Made by a program: the position numbers and the translations under genes
The notes under the pieces: generated by a model
Databases searched by the model: none
Seen by the model: only the letters and a program-made list of their open reading frames with translations
Told to the model about the DNA's origin: nothing
Shown: piece after piece, positions 13,097-27,344 of the stretch
Layout of the letters: each line of letters starts with the position of its first letter
How positions within the stretch are numbered: position 1 is the first letter of the stretch
Assembly: GCA_035578155.1 (NCBI GenBank)
Contig: JAPWDM010000003.1
Coordinates: 68,812,142-68,876,141, forward strand
Length of the DNA stretch: 64,000 nt
Source: Brachynemurus nebulosus
Lineage: Eukaryota > Arthropoda > Insecta > Neuroptera > Myrmeleontidae
Direction: 5' to 3'

Positions 13097-15263
13097 ACTG
13101 GCAGGCGTACAAAAAATGTTTTAAATGGGTAAACCAGGTGCTTCCCCCCTTAATTAGGCTTCCCCCTTAAAATAAATAAAAAATGTGAATTATAAAAGAA
13201 TTCAAATAAATTTCGTGTTTTTGTAAAATACAGAAATTACATTTCGATACAGTGTTTCCTTTTGACGGTAAAGATTAAATTTTTTTGGGTATCGGTGACG
13301 CAGAATACTTTATTTAAAAGTTCCAATATACAGTTTGTATTAATAAATTGAATGGAAGTTATACGCTTATACGGTAAATAATAAAGACAAGTTCATCCCC
13401 GGATGTAATTTAAATAGCTAATTGAGCTTATTAAAACGACAGATAAACAATGCCTAGTCAACAAATCAACAATTTAGTACCTAACATAACGTGAAACGTT
13501 AACCCGTAACTTCAATACACACTAACACACATACAGATTACAGACATGTGTTAATTCGATGTAATTCATATACTATGTGTGTATTTTTTTTTATAATAAA
13601 TCATCGTTGCTGCCCCAGTTAAATGTTGGTTTCCCTCAATTATATGTATATTAACGATATTTATACATATTTTAATTTACAAGTGGTAATTACTATACGG
13701 TGTTCTATTTATATACTTAAGCGAGAAGAGGGCTAGTTTAATCATTTGAAAAATCTAACATTTTACGGTTCCGGGGAAATAAATTTTGAAACGGTTATGT
13801 ACATCCGTCCGTCTGTCACATTTTCCATAATTCCTAAATTTGTCAGTCGATTTGAACATAAAATTTTGAGCGTACATATTACAGATCGCAAGATCTCAAT
13901 TAATCTGTAGCTAAAAAATTTTTCTCGCTGTTTTGAGGTACTTTCCCGTACTGAAAAGTGGGGAAATGTCTCTAGAAACGGCTTCCGTTTGCGAAAAATT
14001 GAGCTTCATAGTACGGTTTTTTTCTAACAATAAATAATTTTCAAACTATTGATCTAAAAAATCAGAAAAATTATAGCTAATAATACTTCAAAAGAACTTC
14101 CAATAAAATATTATTTCGGGTGATAGTTGCTACTATATAAATTTAGTTTCAATCGAAGGAATGATATTTATTCACGGCGCATGCGCAATTGTGAAATTCA
14201 TTAAAGACTGATTATCGTATTTATATTCTACTGATATGTATAAAAGAATGTTGTGGTTACGAGGAATCCAAAACGCCCGCTAACTAACGACTGGTTTAGC
14301 GCGTCAGTTATTTAACGAAAGATCCACACTACCAACTTCCCAATAGATATATAGTTAATTAGGTTACATAGTTACAGAATATAGTTAAAATAGATTACGA
14401 TTCATCAATTTTAGAATTTCGCCAATTTTTAGTTATTGTGTTATAAACAAAAAACTAGAATCGATTGAATTTCATGAAAATCTAATCAGATGGTGACTAT
14501 GTAATTTGATGCGTTGAATAAAACTGACCTGAAGTCAGTATCATTTTTTGTTCTCAAGATAAGCAAGACGAAAAAAATTCCACAAAAAACTCCAGAGAAA
14601 GAGAGACATCATCTTAAAAACACTAGTATACGACTCAAAGGCTCTCAAAACGTGGACATATGTCAAAATTGGGATTTCCGAAAATCGGGCCCATTATAAT
14701 AAAGTCCTACTGGGACGTTAATAAACTAATAATTTTAAAATGTTTAGGTTAATAGTAAATGTATAACCAGCTTCCTAAATGTAGCTCCGCCCCCTTAACA
14801 TACCGTAATATGCTGTACGTAGAGTTCATTTCAAATAAGCTCTTCATTTTTCTTATATGAATTCAATTTTACCATTGAATTCATATAAAAAAAAAAATTA
14901 GTAAAGTGTGAGTTGCCACCTCTCCAATTACCGAAAACGCAAAATTATAAGAATTTCGTTGCAGTTTGTGCTACGAAATCCCAAAAATTTAAACATTTAT
15001 TTCATGAAGACAACTTATTTGAAACGAACTGTACTACTACACATCTACGCATTTATTACAAATTCAAAACATTCAATTACTTCAAATTTCGTGATACACC
15101 TTTTTTGATAAATCAATAAAAAAAAAACAATTTCAGATTAGATAACATTCCACAAACTTGGATTATACTATTTACTATCAACTTTAAGGGGGGATTGGCC
15201 CCACTTATCAGTTACTGATACCTTCTTTTTCACTTTCTAGACTGAAAAAAATAAACCAAAAAA
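13097..15263. other. gene-free stretch upstream of the phosphorylase-fusion gene
   Basis: No coding exon recognised. A CTTTCTAG acceptor-like site at about 15229-15240 lies just before the start codon at 15264, so the gene probably has an untranslated first exon somewhere upstream. A small palindrome on ATGAATTCAATTTTACC lies at 14857-14890. Confidence 0.4.
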
Positions 15264-18200
15264 ATGCCAGAAACAATAATGGAACACGTGGTGATGACAC
15301 CAAAATGCAAAACGGAAAATTCCACCACACTAATAATCGAGCGGCGCGCCGTGGAAAAAACAAATGATAAAATGCACGTGGCAGGTGGCGATCACACAGG
15401 AATTGTGATCAATAAAGAGGCAATTGTCGGTAAGATTAACAGAATTCAATTTCTATTTTTATTAGGACTCCGAAGAGACATCTTCGAAGTCATTATGTGT
15501 TTACCTTTTCGTTAAAATAAGTGTTGTGCCATTCGGTACTTCACGAACCTTCTGAAATCACATGATGTAACATCACACAGTCGACTCTCGTTAATTCGAA
15601 ACTCGAGAGACTCTTAAAATATTACGAATTATAGAGAGGTTCAAATTATCGCAGGTAACAATTTTAACCCCTTATCACATACGAAGCCATATATGGATTC
15701 TAAGTTTTACTATTTTTTTTTAAACTAATGTTAAATCCTAACTTTATACTCTTTCGAGTAACGGAACGTAATTTTTGTTGTCTTTGGTAAGTGCGGGTTG
15801 TCAAATTATTTGAAGTTATGTTCAGAGTGTCCGACCGTTACAGTGCAATTAACTGGTACTAATATTATTTGTGAAAACTAAAAACAATAAAACGGTAAGT
15901 ACTAAAATCAAAAATTTTCAAAACACATTCTTTATATATTCAAGAACATGGAATAGTTGTGATTCGTGTGTGTTTTCTTGTTTTCTTCGATTTTTGGGGC
16001 TTATTTTGAAGTTGCCATATTGGGCTTCGTATGCAAGTAATTTCTATACAATAAGACTTAATTTATTTTTTCTTAATTTGACTACTAAAATAAAAGAAGT
16101 GAAAGAGATTTTCAGTAAAAAAAAATTTTTTCTTCACCTCCTTCATAATTCATGCAATAAGGGGTTAATTTTTTAAGCATTTGCGATCAATGAACTTGAA
16201 CTTGTCTCAAAATGTACTTACAATCTTTCTGTCTCTTTCTCTCTGCAACTTGTCGAGTGTCGAGTGTTTGACGCCGATGAGTTTGAATTAACGCGTCGTT
16301 TTGTTACGTAGCAATGATTTTTTAGGGAACTCGTGATACCTTTGAATTAACGAGAGTCTACTGTATCTCTTTTTTTTGATTTGTGATGAACAGTCACATA
16401 AAAATTTAACGGTGACCAATTTTTTTTTAATTGATTTATGACATTATTAATATTTTTTGTTTATAGAAAATGGGGACGGAACGCCTGCTCAATTATCATT
16501 AGAATTTCGAGTATTTTTAGTTAACGCACAAACCGGTAAACATACACAGGAGGCACGAACTTTACGATTTTGGTTTAAACCGTCATTGTTGGAGTCCGAA
16601 CAGCCTGCTGTGGCACAAGAATTTTTCCGGGAGTTAGTTAGTCCACAAGAATTTCCAAGAGGTACAAAAATATCATTAAATATCATTTATTTTATTGCAA
16701 AGTTCAGTTGTTTGAAAATGAACAATTAATATTCGAAACAATAGAGAATATACATGTAATTCAGATTTAAATTTTTATACTGATGAAACGCGCATGAAAA
16801 CAAAGGAAACAACTGAAATATTATGTACGCGATGTAAATGTCAATCACTTCGTTCACTGTCGTTCATTGACGGACACATGTTGCTATCTACATTTAGTAT
16901 TTGAGTTTTTTTTGTAATTTTCTTTGAATATTTATTGAAAATGAATTAATTTTGGTTTTATTTTATCATTTATGTAAATTACAGTGACGGAAACCAGATT
17001 TGTGAAAGCACAGTCGGAACAATTGCCGGAAATTTGGCAATTTTTCCCTGTCATTTCATATGAATATGATTCATCGTACGGTCGGGAACACTAGCGTCTC
17101 TAGTATCAATACCAGTAACCGGGTAGTCTCATTATGTGACACAAGGCGCAAAGTTTAAACTGTTTACATTACTATAAAAAAAATTTTGAGTTTCTGTAAC
17201 TATTTAAGCAATAACAAAATTGCATGCATATTTCCTATTGTCACAAATTATATAAATATAGTAATTATAATTAATTATTTGTAATTATTATTATTATTTT
17301 TTTTTAAAGATTATGTTGGCTTTATTAAAAAAATCATGAAATTAATGCAACACAAATATGAATCGTTAAAAAAACTAGAAGTTGAATTGAGACAGTTGGA
17401 CGAAATTGAAGAACCCCCAAATCGACCACGTAAGTACCAATATAAATGTTTTTCCAGTCAAAATCAAATATCTTCTAAAATTCGTATGTGAAAGATATTT
17501 GTATTTGACCTAAATTATAAAAGGGAAATAATCTGAGAGTTGGCATTATTTTGATTTATTCCAAAAATATTCATTTAATTGAAAAAAGATAAGAGATATC
17601 AAAGGGAACATTCTTTTTTTTATAATACTGGATATTAATTAAATAAATGAAACGTGCAAATAATATTCAGTGAATTAATGAATATGCATCAAACGTTTGG
17701 CGCGACATCTATATTATAAAATATAAACTAGCATTTATAGAATTGTTATATAGTGTTTGTTTCTTGGATAAAATCCTTAAAAACGTTTTTAAGTGAACTT
17801 AACCCATCGCAAGACATATTTTTACTGAAAAGTTGACAAATTTAAAAATTCAACCTTGAAAAATGCTTGAAGCGAGTCTTCTGTTTATTTTCTATTGATG
17901 TATTAGATCAATTAGATCAGATAGAATATTTACGTATTACGAATAGAAACCTAATGATTTCTACCATCAAAGACGAGCACATAATTTATATAATATGTGT
18001 TCTGATTCTGATACATGTTTTATCTGATACAACTTCTATATTGACCACCAGAGGCGCGAATAAGTCTTTACGTCTCTACGTATTACTTGCATATCATATT
18101 ATGCAAGTGAAACCATGGTAACATTCACACACATTTCATATTTATGCCGCACCAAGACGCCACTATCCATTAACAGTATCTACAACTGTTCTCTGAACAA

Positions 18201-21200
18201 TTTCTTGATTAAATTGAAATAGTTTGATCATAATCAAAATGGCAACTCTCAAATTATTATAAAATTGAACGATTTTGCGTAATTTTTATATTAAATGCAG
18301 TTATTTGTATTTTACTGCACCCTCGAATGTAGGCATTTCGAATGGACATCGTAAGATTTTAATTGTCTTTTGCATCATTGTAGTGTTCATTTCATATTTA
18401 GTCTCTTATTCCGATTCATCCATGTCTTAGTGATCGATTCATCTTGTCATTTAACATTTAAGACGGGTGGTAAAGTGTATTCAGTATTGACAGATGTTAC
18501 TTAAGTGAGATTGAAATTCGAAAACGCTTGTAATACACTGTGCCATTTGAATATTTTTTTAGGTTAAGTCCAAGAAAAAAATGTATTTTTTTAACAATTT
18601 AATTTTTTTTTATAAAAATAAATATAAAAAAATGAAAGTTTGTTATTTTCGATTTTTGTGATTCCTTTAAAAATTATTTTAGAGTAAATGATAAAGGCGG
18701 CTCATATTTTTTATGTATGATTTCATTGGCTTCTGTTTCTTGTAGCTCGTCCTGGCTACCTCTACATAATCTTAGGTCCTACTTGCGACATACTTCAAGG
18801 TTTGATTAGGCTGCGTGTATTCTATAGCGCTTTAACTATTTTTTTTTCTGTTTTGTTTAACGATTTTTATTACTAATGTAGTTTAATCATGTACAGTGGT
18901 TCACCGAAAAATTAGCAACATGTGAAAAAAATTTTTATATTAAATTTTTTCAAAAAATTTTATACTTACTAAAAATTTGTGCGTGTTTTTAAATTAAAAA
19001 TGTACCTTTATGGAAATTTGAATATGTATATGTTTTTGTATGCAGGGTGGGCTTAAAAATGTTAAAATAACTTAAGAGTAAAGTATAAAAATTGAAAATT
19101 AATGTAAAATATAAAGTCATAGCCAACTACAATAGAAGTAAATTTATTTTTCCGTTTTTATCTGTGTCACTCTGTACATTATGGAAACGGCAGTACATAC
19201 AGGCTGGTTCAGAATTATGTACCATAATTGCTAGAGCTGATAGTACGTTCAAAATGGTACCTTTTCATGTACACTTTTTTCCAAAGCTCATTTAGGTAGT
19301 AGTCTGGTAACTCGCGCAGTTTTTCATGTCTATTTTTAGAGGCATTTTTTTGAGAAAGAACAAATTAAAAGTTTTGAGTTGTTAATATGTTTTTATTTAT
19401 ATCTTGAGGTCACAAAAAAATTTTTTTTGAATAAATTAAATTTTGTTTAAATATTATTATTATCACTTGAAGTTGGCGCCCCAAAAAAAGCACGTGGGTG
19501 GCCCGGATGATTTTGACTCTTGGGGACATCTGAAATCAAAAATTCTTAATTAGTCTTAATCTATAGATATGTCATTCTGGTCGGAACTAGAATTATGTTT
19601 ATCGAAAAATAACAAAATGGCGGACTTCCAAAAAATAGTCATTTTTTTTGTCACAAGTTACGGGTGAAAAAAATTAATTCTAGTTCCGACGAAAACTACA
19701 AGTGTATCGAATAACCAGTTTAAGTTTCAGAGCAATTGGTTGAATAGAAAAAAAGTTATCACCCGGGTCGATCGGAAAAACGCTGTTTTGAGAAAAACGC
19801 GTTTAAAGTTTCAGTAATAAATTTTCATAAATAAACTCTTACTTACATTAATCATCGATGCCCAACCGCTTTTTTCCCCATTTTTTCATTCCAAGTTACC
19901 AGACTACTACCTTAATAAGGGAAATACAACCCTGTAAAGGGGTGAAATTAAAACCATTTTGTCGTAAATATTTTCCGAACGCTTTTGAATAAGAGACTGA
20001 TATTTTATGGGTGCGTATTTTACATTAGGATGATTAAATTTATGTTACCCATTCTACCATAAATTTAATTATCCTAATATCCATACGCATCCCTAAAATA
20101 TGGATCCTTTATTCAAAAGCGCCTAAAGAATTTTTTAAAAAAAAAGTCGGATTTAAAAACATGCATAAACTTTTAGCAAGAATACAATTTTCTTCGAGTT
20201 TTAATATAAAAAAACTTTTGATATGTTACAAACTTTCTGGCGGACACTGTATACTTCTCACAACTCTAAAAATACATAATTCTAGTTCTAATCATTTTCA
20301 GACACATTTTGTAGCTTTATGGATCTGTAAATATTTCTATGAGTAACTTTGAAAGACAGTAAAAAGTTTAAGTAAACTTAAATATTTATTTTCATTACAA
20401 TTTACATAGTAAATGCCATACTAAACACCGTTTATATACATCGTATTAGTCCGAGAGCTGGTGTACATTTCAGTTGCAGTTTTATACTGATTGAAATTTT
20501 ATATAAAAATGTTATTTATATAAAAATATGCTAACAAAATTCTAAAAAATGGTTTTTTACAAATATCTCAGCAAATATTAATTTTTCGATAAAAACGCCT
20601 ATTATAAAATTTGTAGCTTACGAATTTTACTACAAAAAAGGCTCAATTACTTTTCCTTATAGAACGTACCGTCTCTGAGATATTTACGTGTCTAAAATCA
20701 ACATGAATGTCCATGCGTTTAATAGATTTGTCAATTTTAAACACTTAAATATCTCAGAAATGGTTCGTTTTACGAGGAAAAGTAACTGAATCATTTCTGT
20801 AGTAAAATTAACAAGGAACAAATTTTATAATAACCATTTTTATTAAAAAATCGATATTATTCGAGATATTTACAAAAAACCGTCTTTCGAAATTTTGCCG
20901 CCATATTTTTCAAATATACAGTGCTTTGATACAAAATTTCGATCAACAGAAAACTGTTTGAATGAAATACACACTTGCTCACGTTCTATATGGGTATATT
21001 TGTGCATGTTTTAACTCCTTTTGTGATCAAGACGAATACGTAGATTGTATCACAGTGCCATCTATGGCGGTTTTTCTAACTACACTAAATGTCAAGGAGT
21101 GGAATATTGAAGATTTTTATTATTTTTCTTTAGTGTTGATAGTTCCTAACCAAAGATTATGCCTCCTAATCTAGCATGAAAAATGTTTTTTATGTGTGTC

Positions 21201-24200
21201 ACTAAAGGGGTTAATAAATACTTCGCTTCATTTCAACAATGTAGGTATTTATTAACACGTTTTTTTTTTTTTTTAAATATTACAGCATCAAGCACAGTTT
21301 TTGAACATAACATTTTTAATCACTGTCGTTAAGCGTTGCAATTTCTTTTAAAATATTTTTTGATAGCTTAAAATTTAATTATATTTTATTCTTTAGCATC
21401 GGCAGACGATAACAATGTTGGTCAAGTTGTGGAGCTAACAATGGAAAAAGTGTTGGAAATTATCGAATCCGCTTATCCGAATCCAATAACAGTTTCGGAT
21501 TTAGCTAAGTATGTTTTTAAAACACTTATGGGTCATACACAATCAATGAAATAAGGAATAAGAAATAAAGAATAAGAAGTATGCCATCTAGTGACGTTGA
21601 ACGGAACTTTAACGTAACTGCCCATAGGTATATGTATTTAGGTATTTTTGTACATCAAAATGAAAAAATAACGTTCGTGATAACTTTTTTTATCACTAAA
21701 GTGAAAAAAATCACGAATTTTGACGTACAAAAGTACCTACATATTTATATCTATGAGCAGTTACGTTAAAGTTCCACTCAACGTCACTAGATGGCATACT
21801 TCTTATTCCTTATTTCTTATTCCTTATTTCATTAATTGTATAGACACCCTTATGGGTAATAACGCTCACTTTATGTCCGGCTAGCAATATGGCGCTGAAA
21901 ATACTAAATGTATTTCATTTTTAAATTTGTTCTATAGAATTAGCTTCGCTTAGTAATAGATTAACGGGATTATACGTGACGGCTTCTAGGTTTCAAGAAA
22001 ATCAAGCTCAAAATGAGTCCAAAGTTTAAGCAATAGTTTCTGTTAGGATCGGATCCAGCTTTCAAATTTGGAGCGGGTCATATATTTTTAATATTTTTTT
22101 GAACATTACAAATTTTTAAAAAAATGTATCTAAAGTAGGAAAATTAGGATTCCCCCCCTCTCGCTTGTATCGGTGCTTCGTCCTATATGTCTAATTTTGA
22201 CAAAAATGAAAAGAATGACTTCGAAAACCTATAGTTTGCTTCCAATTTCATTATTCTATCATTTTGCTAACGGTTTTTAAGGTATTGAAAATTTTTAGTA
22301 AACATATGACGTCACCAAGTTCAAAAATTTCTTTATTATCAAATCAGGCTCTATGGAAGTGATTTGAATTAAAAGGATTGGTTGAATTAGGGTAATTTTG
22401 GTGTAAACTTTTCATTTTTGTTATCAAAATGACGAAATTCCTTTTAGAAATATGACAGTTCCGGCAAAAGTCCTTTTTCTAGTGGTCTTACGTCCTTAAT
22501 TTTATTAAAAATGAAAAGAGCGACTTCAAAAACCTACAATTCACTACTAATTTCATCTTTCTATTATTTTGTTTACAGTTTTCAAGGTATTGAGAAATTT
22601 TAGTAAACTTGATGACGTCATTATGTTAAAAAATTGTTTTTCCTCAAATTAGGCTTTATAGAAGTGATTTGAATTAGAACTATTAGTTTAATTAGGGTAA
22701 TTTGAGTGTGAATTTTTCATTCTTGTTATCAAAATCACGAAAATCCTTTTAGAAATATGACAACCTCGACAGAAGTCCTTTTTCTAGCTATCTTACATTC
22801 TTAATTTTGATAAAAACGAAAAGAGCGACATTGAAAACCTATAATTCGCTTTCAGTTTTATCATTCTATCATTTTATTTACGGTTTTTAAGGTATTGAAA
22901 AATTTTAGTAAACATGATGACGTCACCAAGTTAAAAAATTTCTTTATTATCAAATCAGGTTTTATGGAAGTGATTTGTATTAGAATAATTGGTCGAATTA
23001 GGGTAATTTGGCGGTGAACTTTTCATTTTTGTTATCAAAATAACGAAATTCTCCTAAGAAATATGATAGCTCCGGCAAGTCACTTTTCTAGTGGTCGTAC
23101 ATTCTTAATTTTGATAAAAATGAAAAGAACGACATCGAAAACCTATAATTCGCTTCCAATTTTATCATTCTGTCTTTTAATTTACGGTTTATAAGTCATT
23201 GAAAAATTTTTGTAAACTTGATGACGTCATTATGTTAAAAAATTGTTTTTCCTCAAATCAAGCTTGATGGAAGTGATCTGAATTAGAGTGATTAGTTGAA
23301 TTAAGGTAATTTGGGTGTGAATTTTTCATTTTTGCTATCAAAATGATGAAATTCCTTTTAGAAATATCACTGAACTCATTTTTTGAACTCGATTTTCTTG
23401 AAAACTAGAAACCGCTCATAAAATCCAGTTAATCTGTTCTTACTAAGGGGAAATCGTATTCTTTTGCAGTACTCCTTTGCAGATTAAATTATTTTTTTTG
23501 TAAATAATTATAAATTTAAATGGGCGTTATTTTACTCGCAAGATGGCGACAGAATTCTTATCAAAATTCTAACTTCAATTTTCTTTTAGTGATAATAATT
23601 GGGATGAAGCGGAAGTAACAAAACATCTATTAGAGTTGACCTCCCGTGGACTTGTTAAATCGTTAGAAAATGGCGTTGCGTTCACGCGTGCGCAACAGGC
23701 CGATCAAGAGGTGACGATTGTTAAACAGATGCCGACAATGGCCAGCGGCAAACAGCCAACAATTGCGATAATCACCGCGCAATATTGTGAAAAATTGGCG
23801 GTGGACGCAATGATTGAGAATAAAGAAACGTTTGTACGATATACAACAGTTGGTAAGTATAATTTTTTTTTTGAGAAATTTTGAGTTTTTTTTGAGGGGG
23901 GAGTTTGTAGCGTAGTAAGTATATAGAATTTTGTTGAGCTTGTTGAATTGATTTCTAATTGACAGTATTTGATAACAGTTATTATGAACAGGTAGTTCCC
24001 CGAACAGTCCTGATGGTGACACTAATACAATTCGACGTACACGTTTTGGTAAGATGACCAATTTGGGTCTCAAAAAAAATAATCGGGACATTAATTAATT
24101 GCTTATATAAACGTTTTGTCACTATTTGTGAATTTGTTTACGTACGCAGGGTTTTTTTGTATTCACGCGAAAAAGTTTCACATTATTTTATTAAGATTAT

Positions 24201-27200
24201 TTTGAAAAGATTAATCACAAAATTTTATCAAATCTTTTCAAAATACACGTAGATATTTGGATACTTGGGGCTGCAAAATAATAACGCCCATTTAAGGCGG
24301 TATTCTAGTCTAGAGGAGAGTTCGGTCCAAATAAATAAAAAATAGTCGTAGCGATGAATCAAAAACACCTGTATTGCACATGTTGCATACAATATTTTTT
24401 GCAATTTTGAATTAAAATGAAAAAATTTAATGGAAAATGGAACTAGATGATCTCAAATTATCGAAAAATTGTTATAAATTGATATTTACGCATGGAAAAA
24501 CATTGAATCTTGGACATGTTTTGTAGTTGAATAGGTATACGTAGGGATAACAACAGGCATTAGCTATTTATTTGGTTTACTCACTTACGATCATCTGTAC
24601 CCCAGCCAAAAAAAGAAAACATATCCCTAGTAAAATTTAACAAAAAATTAAAGTAACGGAGTGGAGTGGAGTGTGGATAAATTAACAAACTAGACAATAT
24701 AATACAGTTGTTTGTTTTTATCTAATTTTTTGAATTTGTTGATTATTTTAAATAGTTCATTACCTAGCAACGATTCCAAACTTTTATCTTGTCCAATTTT
24801 TGTAATTTTTTTTTTTTATTCAGTTATACTCAGTTAATCAAAGTACTTAAAATCAGTTAACAGACCTGTTCCAACTTTTCCCTGAATATCGGCAATTGCA
24901 TTGCATCTCCAAGTATCCGAATACCTACACTATCTTTATCATTCATCCTTATCAAATCAAATATGAAAAAAGGACGAATGTCTGCACATAGAAATGCACC
25001 ATAGTTATTAATTAACATTAGCCTAAAAGCCATAAAATCATATTTGAGCTTTAAATGTGCACAGCAAAAAAATTATTCAAATAGCTTTAACAATCCATTT
25101 TTAACATATTTTTCATTTTAATTTCCAATATTTAGTGTAAAAATTATAAGTTTGGGAGAAGTGACGGACTAGACAAACGGACAGACAAAGAAAAATTACA
25201 TTTCCAGAAAATAATTTTCATTTCATCAACGTGAATTGTCAATTTTTCAAGTTTTAGGCGACCGTCACATTGACAAGTGCTGCTATCTCTTGACAAATAT
25301 AATTTTTTTGTGCGATCGCCTAAAAAATGGTATTCGTAACTCACGTGAAAGTGCAAGATCATTGCTTGCGTGACACTCGCATGATATCCACTTTCACGAC
25401 TGGTTACGAAAATAACTATTCTGCTTTTGTGTTGTTTTAAATTTTAAAATTGGCGACTTCCTAAAATCATTTTTGCTAAATTGTCAATTCATTTCAGGTG
25501 AATCAAATGTATATACATTGGGTAATATTGGTGCTCATCGTGTTGTCAGTACAAAACTTCCAACGGTTGGACATAGTCGGGAAGCGATGACCGCCGCTGG
25601 AAACACAACCACGCGACTTTTAGGCACATTTCAACGTGTCGATTTTGTGTTGCTTGTGGGCGTGGCCGGCGGTGTTCCCCACTACACCGATTATTCGAAA
25701 CATGTCCGTTTGGGTGATGTGGTGATCTCAGCACCATCTTCCGAAGAAAGTGATAAAAAGTAATTATTTTATTTTTAGAGTGTATTTTTTATACAGGGTG
25801 GATAGAATTCGCTCTTGTGACTTTCAAATTTTACACTATTTTAAACATAAAACAATTTTTATTTGCAGGCCCGTTTACATTTATTGTGATAATGCGAAAA
25901 AATTACCAAACACTGGATATGAATTCGAAATGAAACCATATTCGCCGGCTAGTTATATTTTACAAGATATTGCAAAACAGTTAAAACTTGCATCGGAAAG
26001 TAACGGTTTACCGCCACCGTGGTTAAACTATCTGAATGAAGGTTTAGAAAAATTACAAGCGAGTAGCGGTGAGACAGACTTTAAGGCGCCACCTATTGAA
26101 TCCGACAAATTATATATGTCAATCGGAGAACGCGATCTCATCGAAGTTACACATCCGCTTCCTTCCGAAACATCAGTAAAGAGGTATTTGATATTTGCCA
26201 ACATTTCATTTTGTATATTACTATGATAGCTGTGTTTTGGGCACAATTAATTACTTTTGTAATTTAATTGACAGTTAAATTACATGTAATTGAGTAATTA
26301 CAATTACATTACACTAGTGCTTCGATTGAGAGAAAGAAAAGTGCGTATGTATTGATCACACGGATATAAAAAAAAAAAATTTATGTAAACAAGTCATTAT
26401 ACTGTGTGAATTTTTCGAGAGTTACCATTTTTATTACAGCCAAACCGTTGATTTAATCGAAAAATTGTTCAAATAAGAGTTGTAGATATCGACGGGGGCA
26501 ACCGATTGCTATAGTCAGGAGCTTTATAGCTCTTATTGTTTTCTAGCTATGATACAAACTTATAGATTTTTAAATGGGACTATATATTAATTTTTCGATA
26601 AAACTGATCTAATGCATTAATTAACAACATAAATGAGAAAAAAAAATTTTTTATCCAAGTTTAATTTTTTAATTTTTCTTTAACTCGACAATTCCCAGAG
26701 TTATTTGGAGGTGACAGATGTTTTCAATTTTTTTCAACGATAAGATAATTAAATCTTCACGTTCTGTTACCACCATTAGAAGGCTAATAGATGACTTTAT
26801 ATTTCTTTCTTGTGACAACTCTATACTATAAGTTAAACAAACAAATTAATACAGTTTACAATTAAAAATGTCTGTCACCTACAGGTGACACTGGGAATTG
26901 CCGAGTTAATTTATCAGTTAGGCGGTAAAAATATGCATATATACTTGAGGCTACTTCAACCGATAGTGTTTTTCTTGGTTACATTTCCATTACATCCAAG
27001 AAAATAACCTTTTCCAGTACCATTTCTATCATAAAAATTTGGTTGTAATAGAAATGACAACTCTCAAAAAACTCACATGGTGTATGTATACAGGGTAGAA
27101 TTTTAATAACTCATACCTTTTGGTGAATTTCGATAAAATTTTACGATCATTTAGAATAGAATTTGTTGGAAACAACATAGCTTAAAACATAACTATGTTG

Positions 27201-27281
27201 TTTCCAACAAATTTCGTTCTAAATCATCGTAAAATTTTATTGAAATTCACCAAAAGGTATAAGAGTTATTAAAATTCCACC

Positions 27282-27344
<63 letters not shown>

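Noticed and set aside
15871..16176. 101-codon frame in intron 1 of the fusion gene
   Set aside because: Inside a pogo-like non-autonomous element; low-complexity composition and no domain.
23663..24091. 142-codon minus-strand frame
   Set aside because: Antisense shadow of the coding exon 23590-23852 and of the neighbouring candidate cassette.
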